This document shows positions 17,873-26,028 of a DNA stretch of 64,000 nt, piece by piece. Under the pieces are notes generated by a model. The model was not told the origin of the DNA, ran no database searches, and worked only from the letters and a program-made list of their open reading frames with translations. Position 1 is the first letter of the stretch, and the number at the start of each line of letters is the position of its first letter. This DNA comes from Pseudothauera lacus (GTDB taxonomy: Bacteria > Pseudomonadota > Gammaproteobacteria > Burkholderiales > Rhodocyclaceae), in the NCBI RefSeq assembly GCF_003034845.1, contig NZ_PZKC01000007.1, forward strand, positions 118,673 to 182,672. Reading direction: 5' to 3'. The position numbers and the translations under genes were made by a program.

Positions 17873-18208
17873 TAGACGGTAGTTGCGGTGCTCGGTCGCA
17901 GTACTTTGTCAGCGCCCCCCATCTAATGCGACGTGAGCGACAAACGCGTTGTCAGTTCAGGCTCACAGGGGTAGAGAGGTTGCCGGTCGTTACAGCTTGG
18001 TGGTCGAGCGGCAAGTAACCGTCGCATTGCGGCTGCACCGGAAGCGGCTGTCGAATGACGGCTGAGGTCGACAAGGCGCCATCCATCAGCAGAGATCAAT
18101 CGTTTCTCTCCCCTCTTTCATCCCCTTGTTGGCAGGCTGGCCTCAATCGCGCCCGAAGCACCTCACGCACCGACACCCCCTCGCACTCACCCAAGCACAG
18201 CCCCCACG
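17873..18208. other. Gene-free stretch before the cus operon
   Basis: No gene is supported here. An inverted pair, AATGCGAC (17925-17932) and GTCGCATT (18021-18028), frames about 100 bp of hairpin-prone sequence, possibly the remains of a small mobile element. The copper box follows at the right end. Confidence 0.4.
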
Positions 18209-18226
18209 GATTACAGATCTGTAATC
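18209..18226. promoter_or_regulatory. Copper box upstream of cusFCBA
   Basis: GATTACAGATCTGTAATC is a perfect 18-bp palindrome matching the CopR/CusR box consensus. It lies 72 bp upstream of the cusF-like start codon. It shares both 6-bp arms with the box upstream of copRS. Confidence 0.85.
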
Positions 18227-18297
18227 CCCGCGTCAGCTTGTCGTGGGGGGCGGGCGGTCATCATTCCGGCATCCATTCACCGATACCGGAGCCTGCC

Positions 18298-18645
18298 ATG
18301 ACCAAGCTTGCCCCTGCCCTGCTCGCCTTCGCCCTGCTTACCCCCCTCGCCGTCCAGGCCCAGCATCACGGCCACCACGGCCATGCCGCGCCCGCTGCCA
18401 CCGCATCGGCCGACAGCGCCAAGGGCGTGGCCGAAGGCACGGTTCGCCGCGTGGATGCGGCGCGCGGTACGGTGAGCATTGCCCACGGACCGATCCCGCA
18501 CATGAACATGGCGCCGATGACGATGAGCTTCAATGCCGCGGAAGGCGTGGATCTGTCCACCCTCAAGGCGGGCGACAAGATCCGCTTCGAGGCCAGCGAC
18601 CAGGGCGGCAAGCTGATGCTGCACGGGTTCGAAGCGGCCAACTGA
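18298..18645 (+). CDS. cusF: Periplasmic CusF-like copper-binding protein
   Basis: A 115-residue secreted protein. The signal peptide MTKLAPALLAFALLTPLAVQA is followed by a His-rich linker (HHGHHGH) and a CusF_Ec domain. The metal site reads HGPIPHMNMAPMTMSF: the His and the MTM pair of E. coli CusF are kept. The Trp that makes the Cu(I)-pi contact in CusF is replaced by Met. A CGGAG site lies 8 bases upstream of the ATG. It probably ferries periplasmic Cu(I)/Ag(I) to the CusCBA pump encoded next. Confidence 0.85.
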   Translation: MTKLAPALLAFALLTPLAVQAQHHGHHGHAAPAATASADSAKGVAEGTVRRVDAARGTVSIAHGPIPHMNMAPMTMSFNAAEGVDLSTLKAGDKIRFEASDQGGKLMLHGFEAAN

Positions 18646-18656
18646 GCGCGGCCATC

Positions 18657-20021
18657 ATGCGTGAGCCGGTGGGGGGCATGGCGTGCGGCGTGAGGTGGGC
18701 GGCGTTTGCTGCGCCAGGGACCGGTCCCGGATTGCGCTGCGCTTCATCCGGGCTACGGAAGCTGCGGGGGTTGCGGGGAGCGCTGCTGGGGTTGGCGCTG
18801 CTCTGGCTGCCCCCGGCGAGCGCCGGCGAGCCGGGGCTGGGGGCCGATCTGGGCGGGGTGCTGGCGCATGCGCGCATGCACCATCCGGGCTTTGCCGCCG
18901 ATACCCTGGAAGCTGCCGCGGCGCGCGCCGGGGCCGGGGCGGCGGGGGCCTTGCCCGATCCGCGCTTCACCATCGAGCTGATGGACGTGAACAACGCCAT
19001 GAGCGGGCGCAACGATTTTTCCGTGCTGCCCGGCCAGGTCGGCGAGACGCGCTACCGGGTGGTGCAGATGCTGCCGTGGCGCGGCAAGCGCGCGCTGGAG
19101 GCGCAGGCCGCCGACGCGCTGGCGGCGGCGCGCGAAGCGGCGGTGGACGCGGGCTGGCGGGAGCTGGCCGGCAGCCTCAAGGCGGCGTGGTTGCGCTACT
19201 GGTCCGCCAGCCATGAACTGGCGCTGTACCGCGAACAGCTCGGCACCCTGGCGGCGCTGGAAGACGCCGCGCTGGCGCGCTACCGCAGCGGCGCCGGCAG
19301 CCAGCAGGCGGTGCTGCGCGCGCAGGGCGAACACACCGAATTGCGCCTGCGCATCGCCAGCGCGGAGCAGGCCCTGGCCGGCGCGCGCGCGGCGCTGAAC
19401 GGCCTGCTCGACCGCCCGGCCGACGCCGCGCTGGCCGCACCGGGCGCCCTGCCCGCGCTGCCGCGCCCCGATGCTGCCGCGCTGTTCGAGCGCCTGCGCA
19501 GCGAGCACCCGGCGCTGGCCAGCCTGGGCATGCAGATCGATGCCGCCCGGCTCAGCGCCGAACGCACCCGGCTGGAGCGCTACCCGGACGTGGGCGTCGG
19601 CCTCACCTACAACCGCCCGCGCAACGGCATCACCAGCTACGACCTGATGCTGGAGATGAACATCCCGCTGCAGCGCGCCCCGCGCCACGCCCGCGAACTG
19701 GAAGCCGAGCGCATGCGCGAGGCCGCCGCCGCCCGCCGCAGCGCTGAAGAAGCCCGCCTGCGCGGTGCGCTGGGCAGCGCCCTGGCCGCACTGGAGGGCG
19801 CACGCACGCGCGAAAGCCTGACCGCCGCCAGCCTGCTGCCGCAGGTCAGCGCCGGCTTCGAGGCCGCACGCGCCGCCTATGCGGCCGGGCGCGCCGATTT
19901 CGACACCGTGCTGGAAGCCTGGCGCCGCCTGCAGGACAGCCGCCTGGCGCTGCTCGGCGCGCAGGCCGACGGCCGCATGGCACTTTTTGAACTGCAGAGC
20001 CTGGCCGGAGAAGAACTTTGA
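18657..20021 (+). CDS. cusC: Outer-membrane efflux factor (CusC/TolC-type)
   Basis: About 454 residues if started at ATG 18657. The mature part is an outer-membrane efflux protein with two long helical repeats (PDPRFTIELMDVNNAM, LPWRGKRALEAQAADAL, then a second repeat with VGVGLTYNRPRN and the AAYAAGRADFDTVLEAWR signature). It forms the outer-membrane channel of the CusCBA pump. The N-terminus is odd: a signal-like stretch (LRGALLGLALLWLPPASA) only begins near residue 38. The preceding codons overlie a palindromic repeat (18726-18752), so the true start may be one of the TTG/GTG codons just before that stretch. The stop overlaps the cusB start (TTGA). Confidence 0.85.
   Translation: MREPVGGMACGVRWAAFAAPGTGPGLRCASSGLRKLRGLRGALLGLALLWLPPASAGEPGLGADLGGVLAHARMHHPGFAADTLEAAAARAGAGAAGALPDPRFTIELMDVNNAMSGRNDFSVLPGQVGETRYRVVQMLPWRGKRALEAQAADALAAAREAAVDAGWRELAGSLKAAWLRYWSASHELALYREQLGTLAALEDAALARYRSGAGSQQAVLRAQGEHTELRLRIASAEQALAGARAALNGLLDRPADAALAAPGALPALPRPDAAALFERLRSEHPALASLGMQIDAARLSAERTRLERYPDVGVGLTYNRPRNGITSYDLMLEMNIPLQRAPRHARELEAERMREAAAARRSAEEARLRGALGSALAALEGARTRESLTAASLLPQVSAGFEAARAAYAAGRADFDTVLEAWRRLQDSRLALLGAQADGRMALFELQSLAGEEL
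18726..18752. repeat. CCCGGAT..ATCCGGG palindromic repeat inside the cusC 5' region
   Basis: CCCGGAT (18726-18732) and ATCCGGG (18746-18752) flank TGCGCTGCGCTTC. This is a widespread proteobacterial intergenic palindrome. Here it is in frame within the predicted first ~35 codons of cusC and contributes the residues PGLRCASSGL. Confidence 0.65.
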
Positions 20022-21589
20022 GCACAGACCATCCAAGCCAGAATCCGGATGCCGGTCAGGCAGCGCCCTTCGACAGGGCGAACGGCAGCGCTAGCCGGAC
20101 CTCGAGCCCTGCGCGCATATTCCTGATCGTCGCCGCGCTGGCGCTGGCCGGCGCCGCCGGTTACTGGGCCGGCGGCCAGGGTGGCCACGGCAGCCACGAA
20201 GCGGGCGCCACCGCGGCCGCCGCGTCGACCACCGCAGGCAGCGGCGAGCGCCGCATCCTCTACTACCGCAACCCGATGGGCCAGCCCGACACCTCGCCGG
20301 TGCCGAAGAAGGACAGCATGGGGATGGACTACATCCCGGTCTATGAGGGCGAGGACAACGACGATTCCGGCGCGGTGACGGTAAGCCCGGCGCGCATGCA
20401 GGGGCTGGGCGTGCGGGTGGCCAGCGCGGAGCGGCGCGCGCTGCTGCAACCGGTGCGCGCGGTGGGCCAGGTGGCAGTGGACGAGCGCCGCATCCGCGAC
20501 GTGGCGCCGCGCTTCGAAGGCTGGATCGAGACCCTGCACGTGTCCGCGGTGGGCGACCCGGTGCGCGCCGGCCAGCCGCTGTTTACCGTGTATGCGCCGG
20601 AACTGGTGTCCGCCGCGGCCGAGTTGCAGATTGCCGAAACCCTGGCCGGCAGCCTGGGCGCCGAAGCCGACGCGCAGGCGCGCGCCGGTGCCGAGCGCCT
20701 GGCCGGCGCCACCCGCGAACGCCTGGCGAACTGGGAGATGCGCGCCGGCAGCGGCGCCCGCCAGCAGTTCAGCGCGCCGATGAAGGGCGTGGTGCTGGAG
20801 CGCAACGCGGTGGCCGGGATGCGTTTTGGCGCCGGCGACACCCTGTTCCGCATCGCCGACCTGAGCACGGTGTGGGTGCTGGCCGAGGTATACGAACAGG
20901 ACATCGCCCGGGTGCGCCCCGGCCAGCCCGCCACGGTGCGCCTGGACGCCTGGCCGGGCGAGGACTTCGCCGCCACGGTGGATTACCTCTACCCCACGCT
21001 GGACCCTGCCACCCGCACCACCCGGGTGCGCCTGCAACTGCCCAACCCGGACGGCCGGCTGCGCCCGGGGCAGTTCGCCCAGGTGGCGCTGGCCACCGGC
21101 GAGGCCGCGCCGGTGCTGGCGGTGCCGGATTCCGCAGTCATCGACGACGGTGAGCGCCAGCTGGTGCTGCTGGCCGAAGGCGAAGGCCGCTTCCGCCCGC
21201 AGGCGGTGCGCACCGGACGGCGCGACCCGGAGTGGATCGAGATTCTCGACGGCCTGGAAGACGGCGCCCGCGTGGTGGTGGCGGCCAACTTCCTGATCGA
21301 CGCCGAAAGCCGCCTGCGTGCAGCGCTGGCCGGCTTCACCGCCGACGACGCCGCGGTGCAGGTCTACCGCACCCAGGGCGTGTTCGAGGAACTGTACGAG
21401 GACGGTGCGGTGTCGCTGACCCACGAACCGATTCCCGCCCTGCAGTGGCCGGCAATGACCATGGACTTCGACCTGGCCTCGCCCGCGCTGGTCGAAGGGC
21501 TGGCACCGGGCACGCCGATCGCGTTCGAGTTCGAGGCGCGCGGGCCGGGGGAATTCGTGGTGACCAAGGTCGAGGCGGTGGCGCGATGA
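20018..21589 (+). CDS. cusB: CusB-type periplasmic adaptor with C-terminal CusF-like domain
   Basis: A 523-residue membrane-fusion protein. One N-terminal TM helix (residues ~33-52) is followed by a heavy-metal-binding segment (YYRNPMGQPDTSPVPKKDSM), then barrel-sandwich/lipoyl, hairpin and beta-barrel domains. The extra C-terminal domain (about residues 455-523) is CusF-like: THEPIPALQWPAMTMDF keeps His, Trp and both Met metal ligands. It connects CusA to CusC and handles Cu(I)/Ag(I). Start is TTG 20018, overlapping the cusC stop, with GGAGAAG upstream. Residues AAPFDRANG come from a REP-like repeat in the gene. Confidence 0.92.
   Translation: MSTDHPSQNPDAGQAAPFDRANGSASRTSSPARIFLIVAALALAGAAGYWAGGQGGHGSHEAGATAAAASTTAGSGERRILYYRNPMGQPDTSPVPKKDSMGMDYIPVYEGEDNDDSGAVTVSPARMQGLGVRVASAERRALLQPVRAVGQVAVDERRIRDVAPRFEGWIETLHVSAVGDPVRAGQPLFTVYAPELVSAAAELQIAETLAGSLGAEADAQARAGAERLAGATRERLANWEMRAGSGARQQFSAPMKGVVLERNAVAGMRFGAGDTLFRIADLSTVWVLAEVYEQDIARVRPGQPATVRLDAWPGEDFAATVDYLYPTLDPATRTTRVRLQLPNPDGRLRPGQFAQVALATGEAAPVLAVPDSAVIDDGERQLVLLAEGEGRFRPQAVRTGRRDPEWIEILDGLEDGARVVVAANFLIDAESRLRAALAGFTADDAAVQVYRTQGVFEELYEDGAVSLTHEPIPALQWPAMTMDFDLASPALVEGLAPGTPIAFEFEARGPGEFVVTKVEAVAR
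20066..20085. repeat. REP-like element within the cusB N-terminal coding region
   Basis: CCCTTCGACAGGGCGAACGG is a copy of the dispersed repeat family. It encodes part of the cytoplasmic N-terminal tail of CusB (PFDRANG), ahead of the membrane anchor, where extra residues should be tolerated. Confidence 0.65.
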
Positions 21590-21606
21590 GCTTCGCGCCA
21601 CCTTAC

Positions 21607-21722
21607 GCCTCCCCCTTCAAGGGGGAGGCCGGGAGAGGGATGGGTCTTTCTGTGCGCCAGTGGAAACCCATCCCCACCCCAGCCCGGCAGGGCCGGCTTT
21701 GCACAGCCAGCCCGTTCGGGCG
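21607..21722. repeat. Palindromic repeat between cusB and cusA
   Basis: Two nested hairpins fill the 161-bp cusB-cusA gap. GCCTCCCCCTT (21607-21617) pairs with AAGGGGGAGGC (21619-21629) across one base. GATGGGT then pairs with ACCCATC further on. It is the same unit as in the 11.5-11.9 kb cluster. It may stabilise the upstream mRNA or partly terminate transcription before cusA. Confidence 0.65.
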
Positions 21723-21750
21723 GCAAGTCAGTCGGAAGGAATAGGCACCC

Positions 21751-24700
21751 ATGCTCGACAGAATCATCACCTGGTCCGCCCGCAACGTCTTCCTGGTGCT
21801 GCTCGCCACCGCCTTTCTGGTGGTGGCGGGGATCTGGGCGATGCTGCGCACGCCGCTGGATGCGCTGCCCGACCTCTCCGACGTGCAGGTCATCGTCTAT
21901 GCCGACTACCCCGGCCAGGCCCCGCAGGTGGTGGAAGACCAGGTCACCTACCCGCTGTCCTCGGCGCTGCTGGCGGTGCCGCGCGCGAAGGTGGTGCGCG
22001 GCATCTCGATGTTCGGCGCCTCTTACGTGTATGTGATCTTCGAGGACGGCACCGACATCTACTGGGCGCGCTCGCGGGTGCTGGAATACCTGTCCAGCGC
22101 GGCCGGGCGCATGCCGGCGGGGGTGAGCCCGCAGATCGGCCCGGACGCCACCGGGGTGGGCTGGGTGTACCAGTACGCGCTGGACGGCCCCGACCATTCG
22201 CTGGCCGAACTGCGCAGCCTGCAGGACTGGTTCGTGCGCTACCCGCTCACCCAGGCGCCGGGTGTGGCCGAGGTGGCCAGCATCGGCGGCTTCGTGCGCG
22301 AGTACCAGGTCACCGTCGACCCCTACCGCCTGGCGAGCTACGGCATTGCGCTGGAGGCGGTGAGCCAGGCCATCCGCAGCTCCAACCGCGACGTCGGCGG
22401 GCGCGTGGTGGAGATGGCGGAAACCGAATTCATGGTGCGCGGGCGCGGCTACCTGAGCAGTGCGGCGGACATCGGCGAGATCGTGCTGCGCGCCAGCGGC
22501 GGCACGCCGATCCGCGTGCGCGACGTGGCGCGGGTAGAGCTGGTGCCGGCGGAGCGGCGCGGCATTGCGGAGTTCAACGGCACCGGCGAGGTGGCCTCCG
22601 GCATCGTCATGGCGCGCTTCGGCGAGAACGCGCTGGAGGTGATCCGCGGGGTGAAGGCGAAGATCGCCGAACTCGCGCCCGGCCTGCCGCAAGGGGTGGA
22701 GATCTTCCCGGTATATGACCGCTCGGAGCTGATCGAGCGCGCCATCGCCACCCTGCGCACCACGCTGATCGAGGAAAGCCTGATCGTCGCCGCGGTGTGC
22801 ATCGTCTTCCTGCTGCATGTGCGCAGCGCGCTGGTGGCCATCGTCACCCTGCCGATCGGCGTGCTGATCGCCTTCCTGGTGATGCGCCCGCTCGACATCG
22901 GCTCCAACATCATGAGCCTGGGCGGCATCGCCATCGCCATCGGGGCGATGGTGGATGGCGCCATCGTGATGATCGAGAACGCCCACAAGCACCTCGAACG
23001 CCTGGGCGAACGCGCCGCCGACGGCCGCGCGCGCGCCGCGGCGATGATCGAAGCCTGCCGCGAGGTGGGGCCGGCGATCTTCTTTTCGCTGCTGATCATC
23101 ACCGTCTCCTTCCTGCCGGTGTTCGCGCTGGAAGGCCAGGAGGGGCGGCTGTTCTCGCCGCTGGCCTTCACCAAGACCTTTGCCATGGCGGGCGCGGCGC
23201 TGCTCTCCATCACGCTGATCCCGGTGCTGATGATGATCTTCATCCGCGGCAAGATCCTGCCGGAGAACCGGAACCCGGTGAACCGCGTGCTGATCGCGCT
23301 CTACCGCCCGGTGATCGCCTGGGTGATGCGCCACAAGGCGGCCACCATCGTGGTCACCGTGCTGCTGAGCCTGGTCAGTCTGTGGCCGGCGGCGCGCATC
23401 GGCAGCGAGTTCATGCCCACCCTCAACGAAGGCGCCATCTTCTACATGCCGGCGGCGCTGCCCGGCATGTCGGTGACCAAGGCCGGCGAGCTGCTCGCCA
23501 CCACCAACCGCATCATCAAGAGCTTCCCGGAAGTGGCATCGGTGTACGGCAAGGCCGGACGCGCCAACACCGCCACCGACCCGGCACCGCTGGAGATGTT
23601 CGAGACGGTGATCAACCTGAAGCCGGAAACCGAATGGCGCCCCGGGGTGACGGTGGACAGCCTGATCGCCGAGATGGACGCGGCGCTGCGCTTCCCCGGC
23701 CTGGCCAACTCGTGGACCATGCCGATCAAGGCACGCATCGACATGCTCTCCACCGGCATCCGCACCCCGATCGGCGTGAAGGTGTTCGGCCCCGAGCTGG
23801 CCACCATCGAGCAGGTGGCACAGGAGGTGGAGCGCGTGGTGAAGGGCGTGCCTGGGGCGAGCAGCGTGTACGCCGAGCGGGTCACCGGCGGCTTCTACCT
23901 CGACATCGTGCCGGACGTCGAACGCCTGGCGCGCTACGGCCTCACCGTGGGCATGCTGCAGGACACCGTGGCCACCGCGCTGGGCGGCGAGCCGGTCACC
24001 GCCACGGTGGAAGGCCCGGCGCGCTACAACGTCACCGTGCGCTACCCGCGCGCGCTGCGCGAAGACCCGCAGCGCATCGCCCGCGAGGTCTATCTGCCGC
24101 TGCCCGATGGCGGCATGGTGCCGCTCGGCCAGGTCGCCAGGGTGGAGATCGTGCGCGGCGCGCCGGTGGTGCGCACCGAGAACGCACTGCCGGTGGCCTA
24201 CGTGTATGTGGACCTGCACGGCCGCGACATCGGTTCCTTCGTCGCCGAGGCGCGCCAGGCGGTCGCCGCCCAGGTCGCCTTCCCGCCCGGCAGCTACGCC
24301 ACCTGGAGCGGCCAGTTCGAGTACATGGAACGCGCCAGGGAACGGCTGGCGATCGTGGTGCCGGTGACCCTGGCGGTGATCTTCCTGCTGCTCTACCTCA
24401 ACTTCCGCCGCCTCACCGAAACCTTCATCGTCATGCTCTCGGTGCCCTTCGCCCTGGTCGGCGGCATCTGGCTGATGTGGTGGCTGGACTACAACATGAG
24501 CGTGGCGGTGGCGGTGGGCTTCATCGCGCTGGCCGGGGTGGCGGCCGAAACCGGGGTGGTGATGCTGATTTACCTCGACCACGCCTGGCAGCGCCTGCTC
24601 GAACGCAGCCGCCAAGAAGGCCGCGCCCCCGCAGTGGGCGAACTCTACGCCGCGGTGATGGAAGGCGCGGTGGACCGCGTGCGCCCCAAGATGATGACCA

Positions 24701-24915
24701 CCATCACGGTGATCCTGGGGCTGGCGCCGATCATGTGGAGCACAGGCACCGGCTCGGAAGTGATGCGTCGCATCGCCGCGCCGATGGTGGGCGGCATGCT
24801 GTCGTCGGCCCTGCTCACCCTGATCGTGATACCGGCGATCTATGCGCTGGTGAAGGAATGGGAGCTGCGCCGCGGGGCGCGGGGCGTGGCGGAGCGGGCT
24901 GCGCTCGGCGGCTGA
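21751..24915 (+). CDS. cusA: Heavy-metal RND efflux pump (CusA)
   Basis: A 1054-residue inner-membrane HME-RND transporter with the usual 12 TM helices. Residues AMVDGAIVMIENAHK in TM4 are the proton-relay motif of the heavy-metal branch. The periplasmic porter region has TDPAPLEMFETVINLKP and RIDMLSTGIRTPIGVKV, both strongly conserved in CusA. GGAAGGAA lies upstream of the ATG. It is the last gene of cusFCBA and exports Cu(I)/Ag(I) from periplasm and cytoplasm. A 1215-codon antisense frame over this gene is a GC-bias shadow. Confidence 0.95.
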   Translation: MLDRIITWSARNVFLVLLATAFLVVAGIWAMLRTPLDALPDLSDVQVIVYADYPGQAPQVVEDQVTYPLSSALLAVPRAKVVRGISMFGASYVYVIFEDGTDIYWARSRVLEYLSSAAGRMPAGVSPQIGPDATGVGWVYQYALDGPDHSLAELRSLQDWFVRYPLTQAPGVAEVASIGGFVREYQVTVDPYRLASYGIALEAVSQAIRSSNRDVGGRVVEMAETEFMVRGRGYLSSAADIGEIVLRASGGTPIRVRDVARVELVPAERRGIAEFNGTGEVASGIVMARFGENALEVIRGVKAKIAELAPGLPQGVEIFPVYDRSELIERAIATLRTTLIEESLIVAAVCIVFLLHVRSALVAIVTLPIGVLIAFLVMRPLDIGSNIMSLGGIAIAIGAMVDGAIVMIENAHKHLERLGERAADGRARAAAMIEACREVGPAIFFSLLIITVSFLPVFALEGQEGRLFSPLAFTKTFAMAGAALLSITLIPVLMMIFIRGKILPENRNPVNRVLIALYRPVIAWVMRHKAATIVVTVLLSLVSLWPAARIGSEFMPTLNEGAIFYMPAALPGMSVTKAGELLATTNRIIKSFPEVASVYGKAGRANTATDPAPLEMFETVINLKPETEWRPGVTVDSLIAEMDAALRFPGLANSWTMPIKARIDMLSTGIRTPIGVKVFGPELATIEQVAQEVERVVKGVPGASSVYAERVTGGFYLDIVPDVERLARYGLTVGMLQDTVATALGGEPVTATVEGPARYNVTVRYPRALREDPQRIAREVYLPLPDGGMVPLGQVARVEIVRGAPVVRTENALPVAYVYVDLHGRDIGSFVAEARQAVAAQVAFPPGSYATWSGQFEYMERARERLAIVVPVTLAVIFLLLYLNFRRLTETFIVMLSVPFALVGGIWLMWWLDYNMSVAVAVGFIALAGVAAETGVVMLIYLDHAWQRLLERSRQEGRAPAVGELYAAVMEGAVDRVRPKMMTTITVILGLAPIMWSTGTGSEVMRRIAAPMVGGMLSSALLTLIVIPAIYALVKEWELRRGARGVAERAALGG

Positions 24916-24931
24916 CGCCGCCGCGGCCCAA

Positions 24932-25321
24932 TCAGAATGCCTCCAGGGGCTCGAGCGCCAGCCCGGGTTGATCGACGGCAAGCTGCTGTCCAACCCGGGC
25001 CAGGCAGGCATGCAGGTCGACGGCAGCCGAAGTCGCCACGTTCAGACTGGCAGCATTGCGCTCCGCACCATCCGGGTAGTCGTGCGTGAAGCGGTTGCGC
25101 ACTTCGCGCAATACCTGCCAATCCTCCACGCTTCCGAGATAGCCGAGCTGCTCCAGGCGATGCAGCTTGTCCAGCATCGGCCGGGTCGAATACGGCTCCT
25201 GCAGGAACTCCAGCAGCGCGGGCTGCACCGCCCGCAGCGCATGCAGCATGTGGTGGACATGGCGGCAGGCCTGCCGCCAGGCGTCCTGCAGTCGCAACAT
25301 GCCGATGTCGGCCGCGCTCAA
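24932..25321 (-). CDS. HEPN-domain protein (HepT-like toxin)
   Basis: A 129-residue helical protein with the HEPN RNase motif R-x4-H in REVRNRFTHDYPD. HepT-like HEPN proteins are RNases held inactive by a partner minimal nucleotidyltransferase that AMPylates the Tyr next to the motif; a Tyr follows the His here (HDY). The start at TTG 25321 overlaps the nucleotidyltransferase stop. It is convergent with cusA, 16 bp away. Confidence 0.75.
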   Translation of the reverse strand: MSAADIGMLRLQDAWRQACRHVHHMLHALRAVQPALLEFLQEPYSTRPMLDKLHRLEQLGYLGSVEDWQVLREVRNRFTHDYPDGAERNAASLNVATSAAVDLHACLARVGQQLAVDQPGLALEPLEAF

Positions 25322-25635
25322 GATACCGCCCTCAGCGGAACAGCGGTCTGGCGCGCGACATCGAGGACGGCCGGGCGGTGCTTGCGCCCCGGATAATCGA
25401 TGAGGAGATCAATCTTCTGATCGCCGATGCAGCGCTTCAGGCGGGCCAGAAAGCTCAGCTCGGCTCGCACGAGCCGCTCGACATCGCGCTCCGAAACGGT
25501 GATGTAGAGATCGATGTCTCCACCTCGCTTGTCGTCGTCGGTACGCGAACCGAAGAGCCGGACTTCGGCATCGGCACCGAACACCTCGGAGGCCGTGGTG
25601 GCGATCGCCTCAATTTCCCGTTCGCTCAACCGCAT
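25318..25635 (-). CDS. Minimal nucleotidyltransferase (MntA-like antitoxin)
   Basis: About 105 residues. The nucleotidyltransferase core GSRTDDDKRGGDIDLYI carries the GS motif and the D-x-D metal ligands. Two ATGs are possible, 25641 and 25635. AAGGAGG ends only 2 bases before the first and about 8 before the second, so 25635 is preferred. With the HEPN gene it forms a HepT/MntA-type TA pair, in which this enzyme transfers AMP to the toxin. Confidence 0.78.
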   Translation of the reverse strand: MRLSEREIEAIATTASEVFGADAEVRLFGSRTDDDKRGGDIDLYITVSERDVERLVRAELSFLARLKRCIGDQKIDLLIDYPGRKHRPAVLDVARQTAVPLRAVS

Positions 25636-25772
25636 TCGCATTCCTCCTTGCGGCGCCAGGTCACAGCCTGTGTTCGTCCCGCTCCGACTATAGCAAACGC
25701 ACGTTCGACGCGTCCCAGCCGTTAAGGAAGCACCGCCGCGGCGTGGCAGAGCAAGCGCGGGAAACGGGTACT

Positions 25773-25837
25773 CCGTTCGCCCTGTCGAAGGGCACTTGAT
25801 GGCAGTGCCTTCGAGCGGGCTTCGACAGGCCGAACGG
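25773..25837. repeat. Inverted pair of REP-like elements
   Basis: CCGTTCGCCCTGTCGAAG (25773-25790) and CTTCGACAGGCCGAACGG (25820-25837) are inverted copies, mismatched at one base, around a 29-bp loop. This is the full two-armed form of the dispersed family. Confidence 0.7.
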
Positions 25838-25859
25838 TGGGGAATAAATCAGTGCTTCC

Positions 25860-26028
25860 CTAGCAGCCTGTCGGGCTTGAGCGATCGTCGCGAGCCAAGT
25901 GGGAAAGCGAGGCCAGATTCGGCCGTTTTCGAGGCGCATAGTGGTTCTATGCAACGAGAAAACGGTCGGATATGGACCGCTTCTCCCACTGGCGTAGCAG
26001 ATCAGTCTCAAGTCCGACAGGCTGCTAG
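25860..26028. mobile_element. MITE-like palindromic element, ~169 bp
   Basis: The ends CTAGCAGCCTGTCGG (left, 25860) and CCGACAGGCTGCTAG (right, to 26028) are part of 21-22-bp terminal inverted repeats with one mismatch. The interior also folds back: CCAAGTGGGA pairs with TCCCACTGG, and CCGTTTTCG with GAGAAAACGG. There is no coding capacity. Its right end supplies the stop codon of the LysR gene. It occupies most of the 383-bp gap 25642-26024, together with the REP pair. Confidence 0.7.

Noticed and set aside
17925..18028. A small mobile element framed by AATGCGAC/GTCGCATT
   Set aside because: Only 8-bp arms, no target duplication, no second copy seen in the window.
21364..25011. A 1215-codon minus-strand frame over cusBA
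   Set aside because: It mirrors the codon structure of the intact cusB and cusA genes and is His/Arg/Gln-rich with no domain pattern; a GC-bias shadow.
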